Source: Symplocastrum torsivum CPER-KK1 (GTDB taxonomy: Bacteria > Cyanobacteriota > Cyanobacteriia > Cyanobacteriales > Coleofasciculaceae). Taken from it: 64,000 nucleotides of DNA. Position 1 is the first letter of the stretch. Every line of letters begins with the position of its first letter. The position numbers were made by a program, and so were the translations under genes. Shown here one piece after another: positions 55,858 through 64,000 of this stretch. Under the pieces are notes generated by a model, which searched no databases, was not told the origin of the DNA, and worked only from the letters and a program-made list of their open reading frames with translations. Where the stretch lies: NCBI GenBank assembly GCA_019358875.1, contig JAHHIF010000009.1, positions 122,876 through 186,875 of the forward strand. Reading direction: 5' to 3'.

Positions 55858-56239
55858 GATTTAAGCTCCAGAAGAAAATGTGTTTTGTCTTTGTTATTAA
55901 CAAATGTAAACAATGCTTGCCTGATGTGCCGTCTGCCTTTAGAGGGGAAAGAATTAGTAAGAACGGTTAGAAAACTCTGCCTTGAGGTAGGAGATAGATA
56001 GTCGAAGCGAGTATTGTCACGGACGAACAAAAAAATCTGGGGTTTTGATATGTGCAGACAGGATGCCGTTCGAGAAGGCTAGGGCGATCGCATCTTCGCC
56101 AACGCCTACATCTATGTAGTTGAGACTTCCAGTTACCAAAAAGGCTTGTATAGGCGATCGCATCCTCACTCCTCTCTAACCGATTCAGGATGATACAATC
56201 GGCACTAAACAAAAGAGCAGAAGGAACCGAAGTCCAATA
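55858..56239. other. Intergenic region upstream of hli
   Basis: About 380 bases with the hli promoter on the left. The sequence GGCGATCGCATC occurs twice (near 56083 and 56153). An 81-codon minus-strand frame inside is judged spurious. Nothing else recognised. Confidence 0.45.
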
Positions 56240-56787
56240 ATGCTCTTAATGACTTCCTTGAACACCAACCTTTACCTCCTCCTCGAAAATCTTCTCTTCC
56301 TGGTGCTTGCCACATCATTTATTGTGATTGTCGGCTGGGCGTGGAGGTACTCAAAACCCTTTAGCCTTCTGAACCGCTTCCAGAATGGTTTAAAGTCTGG
56401 TTTGGTACGGTGCAGGTAGTGGGAGTATTACTTCCACTGCTGGCAATGCTTGTCTGGGGTGTATGGTGGGGTTACTCCAGCGTCTTGACTGTACTGAGTT
56501 GGTACTTTGTCATGCTGGGGTTGCAAATCCTCTCCGAGATTTTGACACTCAGGCAGTTTCACTCTGTCGTGTGGGTGATGGTTCCTTATCTATACCTGCC
56601 CTATCGCATCTGGCAGCTATATGAAGGTTTGACACTCCTAAGCCCTGAACCTGAGTTGATATGGATACGGAACTTATTGATTATCGAGATTGTCCTGTGG
56701 ACTTTAAACTACGCCTTAGATCTGTCGCAGCTTCCAAGACTTCTTCGCTGGGAAGTCCAAGACAACAGTGACACCTTTAGCGAGTAG
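56240..56787 (+). pseudogene. Frameshifted membrane protein gene
   Basis: From ATG 56240 one frame reads MLLMTSLNTNLYLLLENLLF and continues through a membrane helix to RYSKPF near 56360, then hits a stop soon after. A second frame, open from 56365, continues as PSEPLPEWFKVWFGTVQVVG and then a 4-helix hydrophobic protein ending at 56787 (GTG 56410 is its only start). The two parts join into one sensible polytopic protein of about 182 residues if a single base is missing near CCCTTTAG. It is either a recent frameshift or a sequencing error. The family is not recognised. Confidence 0.65.
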
Positions 56788-56793
56788 TAGAGT

Positions 56794-57654
56794 CTACCTC
56801 GTAAGGAACTCTCGCATATATTGATTCACGAGTTCAGGCTGTTCCTGCTGTACCCAATGGCTAACATTTGGGAGATAGCGGATTTGCAAGTCTCTTACAA
56901 ATTCCTGTGTTCCGTAACTTAATTCCTTACCCAGGGCTTTGTCTGCCTCTCCCCAAATCATTAGAGTTGGCACCGTGAGGAGAGTCCACTCTTGTCGCAA
57001 CATATTATCGAACCCATTGCGGTAATAGTTAATCATTGCTGTTAATGCACCCCGCTTTGCTGCCGCATTCTTATAAGCTTCTATGTCTTCTGGGCTGAAG
57101 GTGCTTTTGTCATTTGCCATAGCTGTCAAAGCGGTGCTAATTGCTTGATAGTCGGATGCTTGTAGAATCAGTTCTGGTAGCACGGGTATCTGGAAGAAAA
57201 AGACATACCAGCTACGCATCAACTGCTGGGGTGTTCGCAACCCTTCTGTAAATTTGGCAGGATGAGGGATGTTCAGTACAATCAGCCGATCTAACATTTC
57301 GGGATGAGCATGAGCAAAGTGCCACGCGATCGCACCACCCCAGTCATGAGCGACTAAAACGCAACGCTCATATCCTAGTCCTTGAATAACACCCTTTACA
57401 TCCTTAATGAACTCGCTCATTACATAAGCCGATTGCTCTTGCGGCTTGTCACTTTCGTTGTAGCCACGCAGATCGAGGGCAACCACTTTATAATCCTTAG
57501 CAAATTCTGGAATTTGGTGTCGCCATGAGTACCAAAACTCTGGAAAACCATGCAACATCAGCATCAACGGGCCTTCCCCTTGAGTCACATAATGCAGCCT
57601 AATTCCGTTAGAGACAATGTACTCGTGTTTCCAGGTTCCTTCTAGGACAGTCAT
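56794..57654 (-). CDS. Alpha/beta hydrolase of the epoxide hydrolase type
   Basis: The 286-residue enzyme has the HGFPEFWYSWRHQI oxyanion region (HGxP), the nucleophile elbow VAHDWGG (Asp as nucleophile, as in epoxide hydrolases and dehalogenases), a cap domain of about residues 130-210, and the C-terminal catalytic His in LPNVSHWVQQEQP. The Asp nucleophile with the HGFPE motif favours soluble epoxide hydrolase. Substrate unknown. Single gene, convergent with the frameshifted gene. Confidence 0.87.
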   Translation of the reverse strand: MTVLEGTWKHEYIVSNGIRLHYVTQGEGPLMLMLHGFPEFWYSWRHQIPEFAKDYKVVALDLRGYNESDKPQEQSAYVMSEFIKDVKGVIQGLGYERCVLVAHDWGGAIAWHFAHAHPEMLDRLIVLNIPHPAKFTEGLRTPQQLMRSWYVFFFQIPVLPELILQASDYQAISTALTAMANDKSTFSPEDIEAYKNAAAKRGALTAMINYYRNGFDNMLRQEWTLLTVPTLMIWGEADKALGKELSYGTQEFVRDLQIRYLPNVSHWVQQEQPELVNQYMREFLTR

Positions 57655-58308
57655 TTTATTAATGTCTCCTGAGTAGTTTTTGGAATCCTATCAACTTTTC
57701 CTTAATCCAGCCTCGCACCTGAGGATAGATAGGTGCGAGGCTCTTAAGTTTTAAAAAATAGTAATAGAAGTCTAATAGATTCAATCAACTAGGCACCCAC
57801 AGAAACAATTAACTCAAGCCCTACTTAATAAGGTTTCTTCCATAGGCTGGTTACGAGTAAAGATATTAATTAATGAGTGTCTTATTAAGTTATGTAAATT
57901 TATTTAAGCCTAGCTGTATAAAGACAGTTGATAAAGTGCATCACAACTAGATGGATAGGTACGATAGTCTTACAACCTGTGTTTTAGCTGTTGATTAAAA
58001 CTCTGGTGGACGATGTGGTTGCCTCCGTATCTAGCTTGGTCAACAAGAGCTAAAAAGCTTGACAGCATTAGATTACAGCTTGATGCCCTAGTTGTGCGAT
58101 CGCCCAGTACAGAACGTTATGTAATTCCTCGTTCTGAAGACAGGTATTTTCACCTCACCTTTTGGACAGACTAGTTGGTTAGCTTTTCTATTTCTTCAGA
58201 CGAGTTAAACGTTGAAGAGGTTTATCGCTAAAGATTGATTGAATTGATGTAGGAAAAACCTATGCTTATAGACATCAGAAACAAGATAAAAAAAACGGAG
58301 ATTCAATC
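57655..58308. other. Intergenic region of about 650 bases
   Basis: AT-rich DNA containing the hydrolase promoter (-) and the promoter of the first WGxxGxxG gene (+). No open frame, RNA or clear dyad was recognised. Confidence 0.45.
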
Positions 58309-58608
58309 ATGCAAATTTCTAAAGCGTCCAAAGTGCTTAGTGCTGGTGTAATTGCTGCAAGTTTAGCGGTTGTCCCTTTCACTCTTCCTGCACAAGCCCA
58401 AGATAATACAACTGGTACAACTGGTACAACTGGAACCAACACAGAAATTGAAACCGTAGATACCGAAGATAGCTTTGATTGGGGATGGTTAGGTTTACTC
58501 GGCTTAGCTGGATTAGCCGGTTTAGCTGGCAAAAAGCGTCAAGAGACTGTTCATCATGTTAATAATGACCCCGATGTAAGAGTACGCACAGGTTCTGACT
58601 ATCGGTAA
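58309..58608 (+). CDS. Exported WGxxGxxG-type small protein (copy 1)
   Basis: A 99-residue protein with a signal peptide (VLSAGVIAASLAVVPFTLPAQAQ, cleavage after AQA), a Thr/Gly-rich acidic linker and the tail motif DWGWLGLLGLAGLAGLAGKKR, a hydrophobic helix followed by basic residues, then a polar end. This is the WGxxGxxG sorting-type C-terminus seen in cyanobacteria. A GGAG ribosome-binding site precedes the ATG. A tandem paralogue follows 55 bases downstream. Confidence 0.88.
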   Translation: MQISKASKVLSAGVIAASLAVVPFTLPAQAQDNTTGTTGTTGTNTEIETVDTEDSFDWGWLGLLGLAGLAGLAGKKRQETVHHVNNDPDVRVRTGSDYR

Positions 58609-58663
58609 TCCAGTAGCTTATCTTCAAATAGATAAAACAAAGTAGAGATTCGGAGACTAAATA

Positions 58664-58978
58664 ATGAAAGCTTCCAAATTGTCCAAGTTAGTTGGAGCGG
58701 GTGTAATAGCTGCAAGCTTAGCGGTTGTTCCCTTGAGCATTCCTGCACAGGCACAGGATAATACCACTGGCACCTCGACACAGCAAGATGACGCGGCTGA
58801 TACAGATGGTCCGATCGCGGATGGTACTGAGCGTGACAATAATGATTGGGGCTGGCTAGGTCTACTCGGTCTGACAGGATTAGCAGGTTTGGCTGGTAAG
58901 AAGCGTAAAGAAACTGTTCATCACGTTGATAGTAACCCTGATGTAGTTGTCCGTCCAGGTTCTGACTATCGCTCATAG
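58664..58978 (+). CDS. Exported WGxxGxxG-type small protein (copy 2)
   Basis: The 104-residue paralogue of the preceding gene shares the signal peptide (GVIAASLAVVPLSIPAQAQ) and the tail DWGWLGLLGLTGLAGLAGKKR followed by a VHHVDSNPDVVVRPGSDYR-like end. The middle linker has diverged. Tandem duplication is clear from the matching layout. Both are probably anchored or sorted in the envelope; function unknown. Confidence 0.88.
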   Translation: MKASKLSKLVGAGVIAASLAVVPLSIPAQAQDNTTGTSTQQDDAADTDGPIADGTERDNNDWGWLGLLGLTGLAGLAGKKRKETVHHVDSNPDVVVRPGSDYRS

Positions 58979-59372
58979 TGTATTTATGGGGTGAGTTCGG
59001 GGTGAGCGCCACAGACATGGTAGCTGCTTTCACAATCTCAAAAGGTAACCACCCTTTATTGAGCGAGTGATATTGGTTACTAGATATGAGGGGAAGTAAA
59101 CAGCTATCTGCCCCGTTCACACCAAAGTACCTTCTTGAGGCATAGACAAGGAGGTGCTTTTGTTATTGATTTCTTTTCCCCCTACTCAAAAGACGGCACT
59201 TCATGTGCAGGGAAGCCTGTGGGAGGTGTCGGTTCTACTTCTTCTGCTGTCCAGATTTGCTAGCACGATGCCAAAGCCGAACGTTTTGCTTGTCCCCTAG
59301 CCAGGTAAGCTGAGTGATACAAGATTCTGTCTTTTTAAAGACAAACAGGCAGAAAAATTCAAAAAGGCTAAT
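58979..59372. other. Intergenic leader upstream of symporter operon
   Basis: About 400 bases without an open frame. Near the right end is a small hairpin, TGTCTTT at 59328-59334 and AAAGACA at 59337-59343. The region may be a long 5' untranslated leader or contain a small RNA. Confidence 0.4.
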
Positions 59373-59409
59373 ACTCCTGAGCAGACATTACTGAGGAGTT
59401 TTGGTTTTA
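59373..59409 (+). terminator. Terminator-like hairpin in front of the symporter genes
   Basis: ACTCCTGAG at 59373-59381 pairs with CTGAGGAGT at 59391-59399 (8 of 9 pairs) and is followed by a T-rich run to 59409. It ends only about 30 bases before the DUF4212 start codon, so it could attenuate that operon or end an upstream transcript or small RNA. Confidence 0.5.
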
Positions 59410-59441
59410 TTTCCCTATTTAAATGTTGCAATCTCGAAACA

Positions 59442-59696
59442 ATGGATAAGAACCAAGGCCAAGCTTACTGGCGTGCTAATACCGCTTTGATTCGGAATCT
59501 TTTGATTGTTTGGGCGTTAGTGTCTCTCATCTTCAGCATTCTGCTGGTTCAACCTTTGAACGCACTGCGTTTGGGTAGTTTGCCCCTTGGCTTTTGGATG
59601 GCACAGCAAGGCTCCATCTTAACGTTTGTCGTGCTGATTTTTATCTACGCCTTTCAGATGGACAAACTTGATCGCAAATTCGGCATCAGAAAGTGA
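59442..59696 (+). CDS. DUF4212 sodium symporter small subunit
   Basis: An 84-residue protein with two membrane helices (LLIVWALVSLIFSILLV and GSILTFVVLIFIYAFQM) and the family opening KNQGQAYWRANTALIRNLL. DUF4212 proteins are the small subunit partners of large sodium:solute symporters. The large subunit starts 9 bases after its stop, so the two form one operon. Confidence 0.92.
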   Translation: MDKNQGQAYWRANTALIRNLLIVWALVSLIFSILLVQPLNALRLGSLPLGFWMAQQGSILTFVVLIFIYAFQMDKLDRKFGIRK

Positions 59697-59705
59697 GGGT
59701 GAATC

Positions 59706-61379
59706 ATGTCGGTTGAAATTTGGACAATTTTGTTTGTTGCTCTTTCCTTTGCTCTATATCTCTACATCGGTTGGCGATCGCGTGTAAGCGACAGTTCCGG
59801 TTTTTACGTGGCTGGGCAAGGGGTTCCAGCAATTGCGAATGGTGCCGCGACAGCCGCAGATTGGATGTCGGCTGCGTCGTTCATCTCGATGGCGGGGTTG
59901 ATTTCCTTCCTGGGTTATGATGGCTCAATTTACTTGATGGGTTGGACTGGCGGATATGTGCTGCTGGCTTTGTTACTTGCTCCTTACCTGCGGAAGTTTG
60001 GTAAATATACAGTGCCAGATTTCGTAGGCGATCGATATTATTCCAACGCTGCCCGTTTAGTTGCTGTTGTTGCTGCCCTCTTTGTTTCACTAACCTATGT
60101 GGCAGGACAAATGCGAGGTGTAGGCATTGTCTTCAGTCGCTTCCTTCAGGTAGACATCAATACAGGTGTGATTATTGGGATGGTGGTTGTTGCCTTCTTC
60201 TCTGTTTTAGGAGGAATGAAAGGCATCACTTGGACGCAGGTGGCACAGTATTGTGTGTTGATTGTTGCCTTCTTGATTCCCGCTAGTGCGATCGCTTTTT
60301 TACTCACAGGTAACCCGATTCCCCAGTTAGCCTTCACCTTCAGCGATATCGTTCCTAAACTCAATCAGCTTCAGGTTGATTTGGGTTTCCAGGAATACAC
60401 GCAACCCTTTGCGAATAAGTCAATGCTGGACGTACTGTTCATCACAATCGCCTTGATGGTGGGCACAGCCGGACTACCCCATGTGATCGTGCGCTTCTAT
60501 ACAGTTCCTGATGTGCGATCGGCACGGTTCTCTGCGGGTTGGGCGCTACTCTTCATTGCCCTGCTTTATACGAGTGCGCCAGCCTTAGCGACGTTTGCCC
60601 GTTATAACCTGATCAATACCTTGCATAACCAACCGATTGAACAAGTCCGGCAACTGGATTGGGTAAGCAAGTGGGAAAACACAAAGTTATTGACCTTTGA
60701 AGATAAAAACAATGATGGGCGCGTTGAGCTAACACCTGATAAAGCAACTAGCGAAATTACAATCGACCCAGATATGATTGTCCTTTCAACACCAGAAGTT
60801 GCCAAACTGGCTCCTTGGGTGATTGCTCTCGTTGCCGCTGGTGGGTTAGCGGCAGCGCTGTCTACTGCATCGGGTTTACTATTGGTCATTTCCAGTTCCG
60901 TTGCCCATGATGTTTACTATCGAATCCTGCGTCCGGATGCATCGGAAGCGCAACGAGTATTCGTCGGTCGGGTGATGGTAGGATTTGCGGTGGCGCTGGC
61001 TGGGTACTTCGGGATTAATCCACCGGGATTTGTGGCGCAGGTAGTTGCCTTTGCCTTTGGTTTAGCCGCCGCCAGCTTCTTCCCGGTTATCCTTCTCGGC
61101 ATCTTCGATCAACGCACTAATCGAGAAGGTGCGATCGCAGGGATGTTGACAGGTCTGATTTTTACAATCTTCTATATTGTGGGCGTGAAGTTCTATGGGA
61201 TGCAACCCTGGTTCTTCGGTGTTTCGGCTGAAGGAATCGGTACCCTCGGAATGATCATCAACTTTATCGTTACTTTCGTCGTTTCTCGCCTGACTCCACC
61301 ACCACCAGTGGAGATTCAGGAGATGGTGGAAGATTTACGTTCTCCCAGTGGTGAATTACCCGTTGAGGCAGTGCATTAA
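59706..61379 (+). CDS. Sodium:solute symporter, large subunit (ActP/VC_2705-like)
   Basis: A 557-residue SSF-family carrier with about 13 membrane helices. It has the conserved GVPAIANGAATAADWMSAASFISMAGLISFLGYDG near the start, the VAGQMRGVGIVFSRFL segment and the late AAALSTASGLLLVISSSVAHDVYYR. The family imports acetate, pyruvate or other small monocarboxylates with sodium; substrate is not fixed by sequence. An in-loop insertion of about 60 residues (QLDWVSKWENTKLLTFEDKNNDGRVEL...) resembles the loop of the VC_2705 group. A GAGGGTG ribosome-binding site precedes the ATG. Confidence 0.92.
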   Translation: MSVEIWTILFVALSFALYLYIGWRSRVSDSSGFYVAGQGVPAIANGAATAADWMSAASFISMAGLISFLGYDGSIYLMGWTGGYVLLALLLAPYLRKFGKYTVPDFVGDRYYSNAARLVAVVAALFVSLTYVAGQMRGVGIVFSRFLQVDINTGVIIGMVVVAFFSVLGGMKGITWTQVAQYCVLIVAFLIPASAIAFLLTGNPIPQLAFTFSDIVPKLNQLQVDLGFQEYTQPFANKSMLDVLFITIALMVGTAGLPHVIVRFYTVPDVRSARFSAGWALLFIALLYTSAPALATFARYNLINTLHNQPIEQVRQLDWVSKWENTKLLTFEDKNNDGRVELTPDKATSEITIDPDMIVLSTPEVAKLAPWVIALVAAGGLAAALSTASGLLLVISSSVAHDVYYRILRPDASEAQRVFVGRVMVGFAVALAGYFGINPPGFVAQVVAFAFGLAAASFFPVILLGIFDQRTNREGAIAGMLTGLIFTIFYIVGVKFYGMQPWFFGVSAEGIGTLGMIINFIVTFVVSRLTPPPPVEIQEMVEDLRSPSGELPVEAVH

Positions 61380-61443
61380 GTTAGAGAAGGGAGTAGGGGA
61401 AGAAGATTTCTTCCCTTGCTCACTTAAGCTGATGTGCATTTAT

Positions 61444-61481
61444 GGCAGAAGGTAGAAGGCAGAGGGCAGAGGACAGAGGGC
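61444..61481. repeat. Short tandem heptamer repeat (GGCAGAG/GGCAGAA)
   Basis: Five to six tandem 7-base units (GGCAGAA, GGTAGAA, GGCAGAG, GGCAGAG, GACAGAG) lie between the symporter gene and the pentapeptide gene. It is another STRR-type tract, as in many filamentous cyanobacteria. Confidence 0.75.
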
Positions 61482-61594
61482 TTTTATGTTTATTACTAGT
61501 ACGGGTTCCGCGTAAATCCTGAGATATCCTTTCAAGAATATGCAACTTAACACATTAAGTAAAAAGGCGATCGCTTCAAAGGAATCACGGTGCA

Positions 61595-62509
61595 ATGCCT
61601 GAAAATCCCAATCAACCGAAAGACTATGATGCCGTTATCGGTGGTAATGCCCCAGCTTATAGCGGTCTTGTTTTAGGAGGGATTGAAGGGGTTAAGCAGC
61701 GGTTTGGTGTCGGTGATTTGCCAAGCCACAGCTACAGTATTGAACAAAGAATTGCTGCTTTAAACGATGCATTGAACTATGGTAAATCTGGCTTACAATT
61801 GGTGATTCAAGCTTTAAATGATGCTGAATGGCATATCCATCAAGCGGCATATTCTCTCCTCAATCCATACTCTGAGAATTATGTCAAGCAAGCGTTACTT
61901 CAATACAGTAGTAGACTGGCAAAGGAACTACTAAAGTGTTACGAGATTGGAGAACGGAATTTTCAGGGAGCTAACTTGAGTGGTGTGTACTTGCCTTGGG
62001 CAGTTCTGAGCGAGGCGAATCTAAGTAAGGCAAATCTGACTGAAGCATACCTCAAGCAGGCATATTTAAGCGGAGCCGATTTGAGTGAAGCAAATTTGAG
62101 TAAGGTCAATCTCACAGACGGAGAGTTGAGTGAAGCTAACCTCAATGGAGCAAATCTTAGTCAAGCCTATCTGAATAAAGCGAACTTGACTCAAGCAACC
62201 CTGATTAGAGCAAACTTAAGAAGTGCAGACTTGAGTGATGCAAACCTGGGTAACACCAACCTGAGTGAAGCAACACTAAGTTGGACTAACCTAAGCGACA
62301 CTAACCTGAGTGGAGCAAACCTGAGTGGTGCTAATTTAGTTGGAGCAAAATTCACAAGCCTCGATTTAAGAGGAGCAAATCTGAGTGGAGCAAAACTAAC
62401 TGGTGTTAACTTGGATGAGGCAAATCTGGATAGGGCGTATTACAACGACGAAACGGATTTTCCCATTGGATTTAGAGCTTATACTCAACTCATTGAACTC
62501 CTACAATAG
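61595..62509 (+). CDS. Pentapeptide-repeat protein with a shared N-terminal module
   Basis: The 304-residue protein has two parts. Residues 1-115 form an N-terminal module (NQPKDYDAVIGGNAPAYSGL, LGGIEGVKQRFG, SIEQRIAALNDALNYGKSGLQLVIQALNDAEW) with HEAT-like helices. From about residue 126 there are some 30 pentapeptide repeats (ANLSE, ANLTQ, ADLSD) ending near residue 280. The same N-terminal module opens the next gene, where it precedes WD40 repeats. No signal peptide, so cytosolic. Function unknown. Confidence 0.85.
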   Translation: MPENPNQPKDYDAVIGGNAPAYSGLVLGGIEGVKQRFGVGDLPSHSYSIEQRIAALNDALNYGKSGLQLVIQALNDAEWHIHQAAYSLLNPYSENYVKQALLQYSSRLAKELLKCYEIGERNFQGANLSGVYLPWAVLSEANLSKANLTEAYLKQAYLSGADLSEANLSKVNLTDGELSEANLNGANLSQAYLNKANLTQATLIRANLRSADLSDANLGNTNLSEATLSWTNLSDTNLSGANLSGANLVGAKFTSLDLRGANLSGAKLTGVNLDEANLDRAYYNDETDFPIGFRAYTQLIELLQ

Positions 62510-62599
62510 ACGTGGCAAAGCCTTGAGAGATAACTACTACTGCTACGTCACAACAATTGAGTTTTGCAAGAAGCCAATTGTGAACGATAAAACCTTGCG

Positions 62600-63880
62600 A
62601 TGAGCAATAATCTCAATCAGCCTAAAGCGTATGATGTGGTACTGGGTGGTCAAACTCCAGTCCCGGTTAATGGTGCCGTTTTGGGAGGACTGTTAGGTGT
62701 CAAGCGACGCTTGGCTAGGAATAGTTCTAAAGATAGCCCGTACCTTATTGAGCAACGGCTCGATGCTCTTAAAGAGGCATTAAACTATGGAGCTGAAGGT
62801 TTAGAGTTGGTCATTGAAGCATTAAATGATGCTTCCTTGCAGGTACAGCGAACTGCCTACTCGCTACTTCAGGCTTATCAAGAGCCAAGTATTGTACAGG
62901 TTTTACAGGAGTACAACCCCTATCAATTCTTCCAATGCCTCTATAAGTATTCAACAGGAAAATCTACCACTTATGCGATCGCCATTACTCCTGATGGTCA
63001 GATGATGGTTAGTGGTGGTAATGACAGAATCATCACAGTCCGAAATTTAGGAAATGGCAGAATTATCCGCACCTTCACAGGGCATACTGGCTCAATTTAT
63101 ACCCTCTGCTTAAGTCCAGATGGAAAAACGCTCGTTAGTGGTGGTCGAGACACAACCCTGAAAGTCTGGAACCTCGGCACTGTAGGCAACTATAAGTCAA
63201 TTTCTCCTACAAGCCGAGTGATTGGTGATGGACTCATCTACACTCTGACAGGACATTCCGAATCGATTAACAGCGTTGCAATTATCCCAAACCAGCAAAT
63301 TCTTGTTAGTGGTAGCGAGGACAACTCTATTAAGCTGTGGGATTTAGCGACTGGTGAATATCTTGCCACCTTGGAAGGGCATGAAGCGGCGGTTAAGTCG
63401 GTGGCGATAACGCCAGATGGACAACTGCTAGTTAGTGGCAGCGCTGACAATGCGATTAAGCTATGGCAGTTACCTGATAACGCAGGTGAAGCGATTTGCC
63501 CTGACCCTATCTATACCTTAACTGGACATACGGATTGGGTTAAATGTCTTGCCATTACTCCCGATGGACAGACACTTGCGAGTGGAAGTCAGGATAAGAC
63601 AATCAAGCTATGGCAGTTGGATACAGGAGAATTAAAAAGTACGCTGGTTGGGCATTGGGGCGAGGTAAATTGCATGGCGATTAGCCCCGATGGACAGAGA
63701 CTTACCAGTTGTAGTTGGGATGAGACAATTCGCCTATGGCATTTAGGTACGCTTAAACAACTGCATAGCTTGTCAGGACATGAGGGGGCTATTGCCTGTT
63801 TTGCCATTAGCCCGGATGGACAACCCCTTGTCAGCAGCAGTTGGGATCATACGATTCGGCTGTGGGGGATGAGTAATTAG
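62600..63880 (+). CDS. WD40-repeat protein with the same N-terminal module
   Basis: The 426-residue protein opens with a module matching the preceding gene (NQPKAYDVVLGGQTPVPVNG, LGGLLGVKRRLAR, LIEQRLDALKEALNYGAEGLELVIEALNDASL). From about residue 125 it has seven WD40 repeats (YAIAITPDGQMMVSGGNDR ... IRLWGM), which should form one complete beta-propeller, a protein-binding platform. It starts 90 bases after its neighbour, probably in the same transcript. The partner and role are unknown. Confidence 0.88.
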   Translation: MSNNLNQPKAYDVVLGGQTPVPVNGAVLGGLLGVKRRLARNSSKDSPYLIEQRLDALKEALNYGAEGLELVIEALNDASLQVQRTAYSLLQAYQEPSIVQVLQEYNPYQFFQCLYKYSTGKSTTYAIAITPDGQMMVSGGNDRIITVRNLGNGRIIRTFTGHTGSIYTLCLSPDGKTLVSGGRDTTLKVWNLGTVGNYKSISPTSRVIGDGLIYTLTGHSESINSVAIIPNQQILVSGSEDNSIKLWDLATGEYLATLEGHEAAVKSVAITPDGQLLVSGSADNAIKLWQLPDNAGEAICPDPIYTLTGHTDWVKCLAITPDGQTLASGSQDKTIKLWQLDTGELKSTLVGHWGEVNCMAISPDGQRLTSCSWDETIRLWHLGTLKQLHSLSGHEGAIACFAISPDGQPLVSSSWDHTIRLWGMSN

Positions 63881-64000
63881 GGCTTGCTGCACAAAGCCGA
63901 AACCCTTAGCCATCAATAGTTTAAGCGGGATTGATAGTTGCTCAGCTCCCAGGAAATCTGGTAAAATTCGTCAAAACCCTTGCACCCCCGCTCAGGTAGA
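63881..64000. other. Window end, no gene recognised
   Basis: The last 120 bases carry no open frame of note. The first part (GGCTTGCTGCACAAAGCC) resembles a short imperfect dyad and could be the edge of a repeat or insertion element that continues beyond the window, but this cannot be judged here. Confidence 0.3.

Noticed and set aside
55967..56212. 81-codon minus-strand frame
   Set aside because: The translation is rich in Arg, Cys and Trp, it covers HIP1 repeats, and it has no family features; it looks like chance.

Overview
This 64-kb window is chromosomal DNA of a cyanobacterium, probably filamentous. The evidence is the very frequent HIP1 octamer GCGATCGC, short tandem heptamer repeats of cyanobacterial type (CCCCAAT and GGCAGAG units), a high-light-inducible protein, a BicA-type bicarbonate transporter, pentapeptide-repeat and WD40 proteins, and housekeeping genes such as hemE, ahcY and prfC. 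The genus cannot be fixed from the sequence alone.

Layout. 1-6 kb: the end of an acidic anchored protein, then a PadR regulator divergent from an RND efflux pair. 7-12.3 kb: bestrophin and UbiD genes on the minus strand, a NYN/LOTUS RNA-binding protein, and an ExbB-ExbD pair. 12.4-16.7 kb: a minus-strand inorganic-carbon or anion uptake group (bicA, a universal stress protein, a second SulP transporter). 17.7-20.6 kb: prfC, a CAP lipoprotein and a PPOX-fold protein.

20.8-33.8 kb: a complete CRISPR-Cas locus of type I-D character. A WYL regulator, with the remnant of a second copy beside it, is divergent from cas10d, csc2, csc1, cas3, two accessory genes, cas6, cas4, cas1 and cas2, followed by a five-spacer array. 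The locus departs from the usual I-D layout. Cas10d is short and shows no HD nuclease. Cas3 lies downstream of csc1 and carries a full HD residue set ahead of its helicase. A strong internal ribosome-binding site inside cas10d could produce a separate small subunit, Cas11d. Two extra genes, one resembling a degenerate PD-(D/E)XK protein, sit between cas3 and cas6, and a MITE-like element separates cas4 from cas1. This is the most interesting part of the window.

33.8-50.1 kb: hemE (followed by a second MITE-like copy), an epimerase, a DUF427 protein, a large RTX extracellular nuclease, a cation antiporter, a Rieske oxygenase, a pentapeptide protein, two small unknown proteins, an MscS channel, ahcY, ExoD and DedA. 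50.2-55.4 kb: a defence-flavoured stretch with a NERD/SF1 helicase/pentapeptide fusion, a GmrSD-like DUF262-DUF1524 protein and a DUF4160-DUF2442 pair. 55.6-64 kb: a high-light-inducible protein, a frameshifted membrane protein gene, an alpha/beta hydrolase, two tandem WGxxGxxG proteins, a DUF4212 plus sodium:solute symporter operon, and two neighbouring proteins that share one N-terminal module but carry pentapeptide or WD40 repeats.

No rRNA or tRNA gene was recognised, and no intact transposase was seen. Family assignments come from reading the sequence without database searches.
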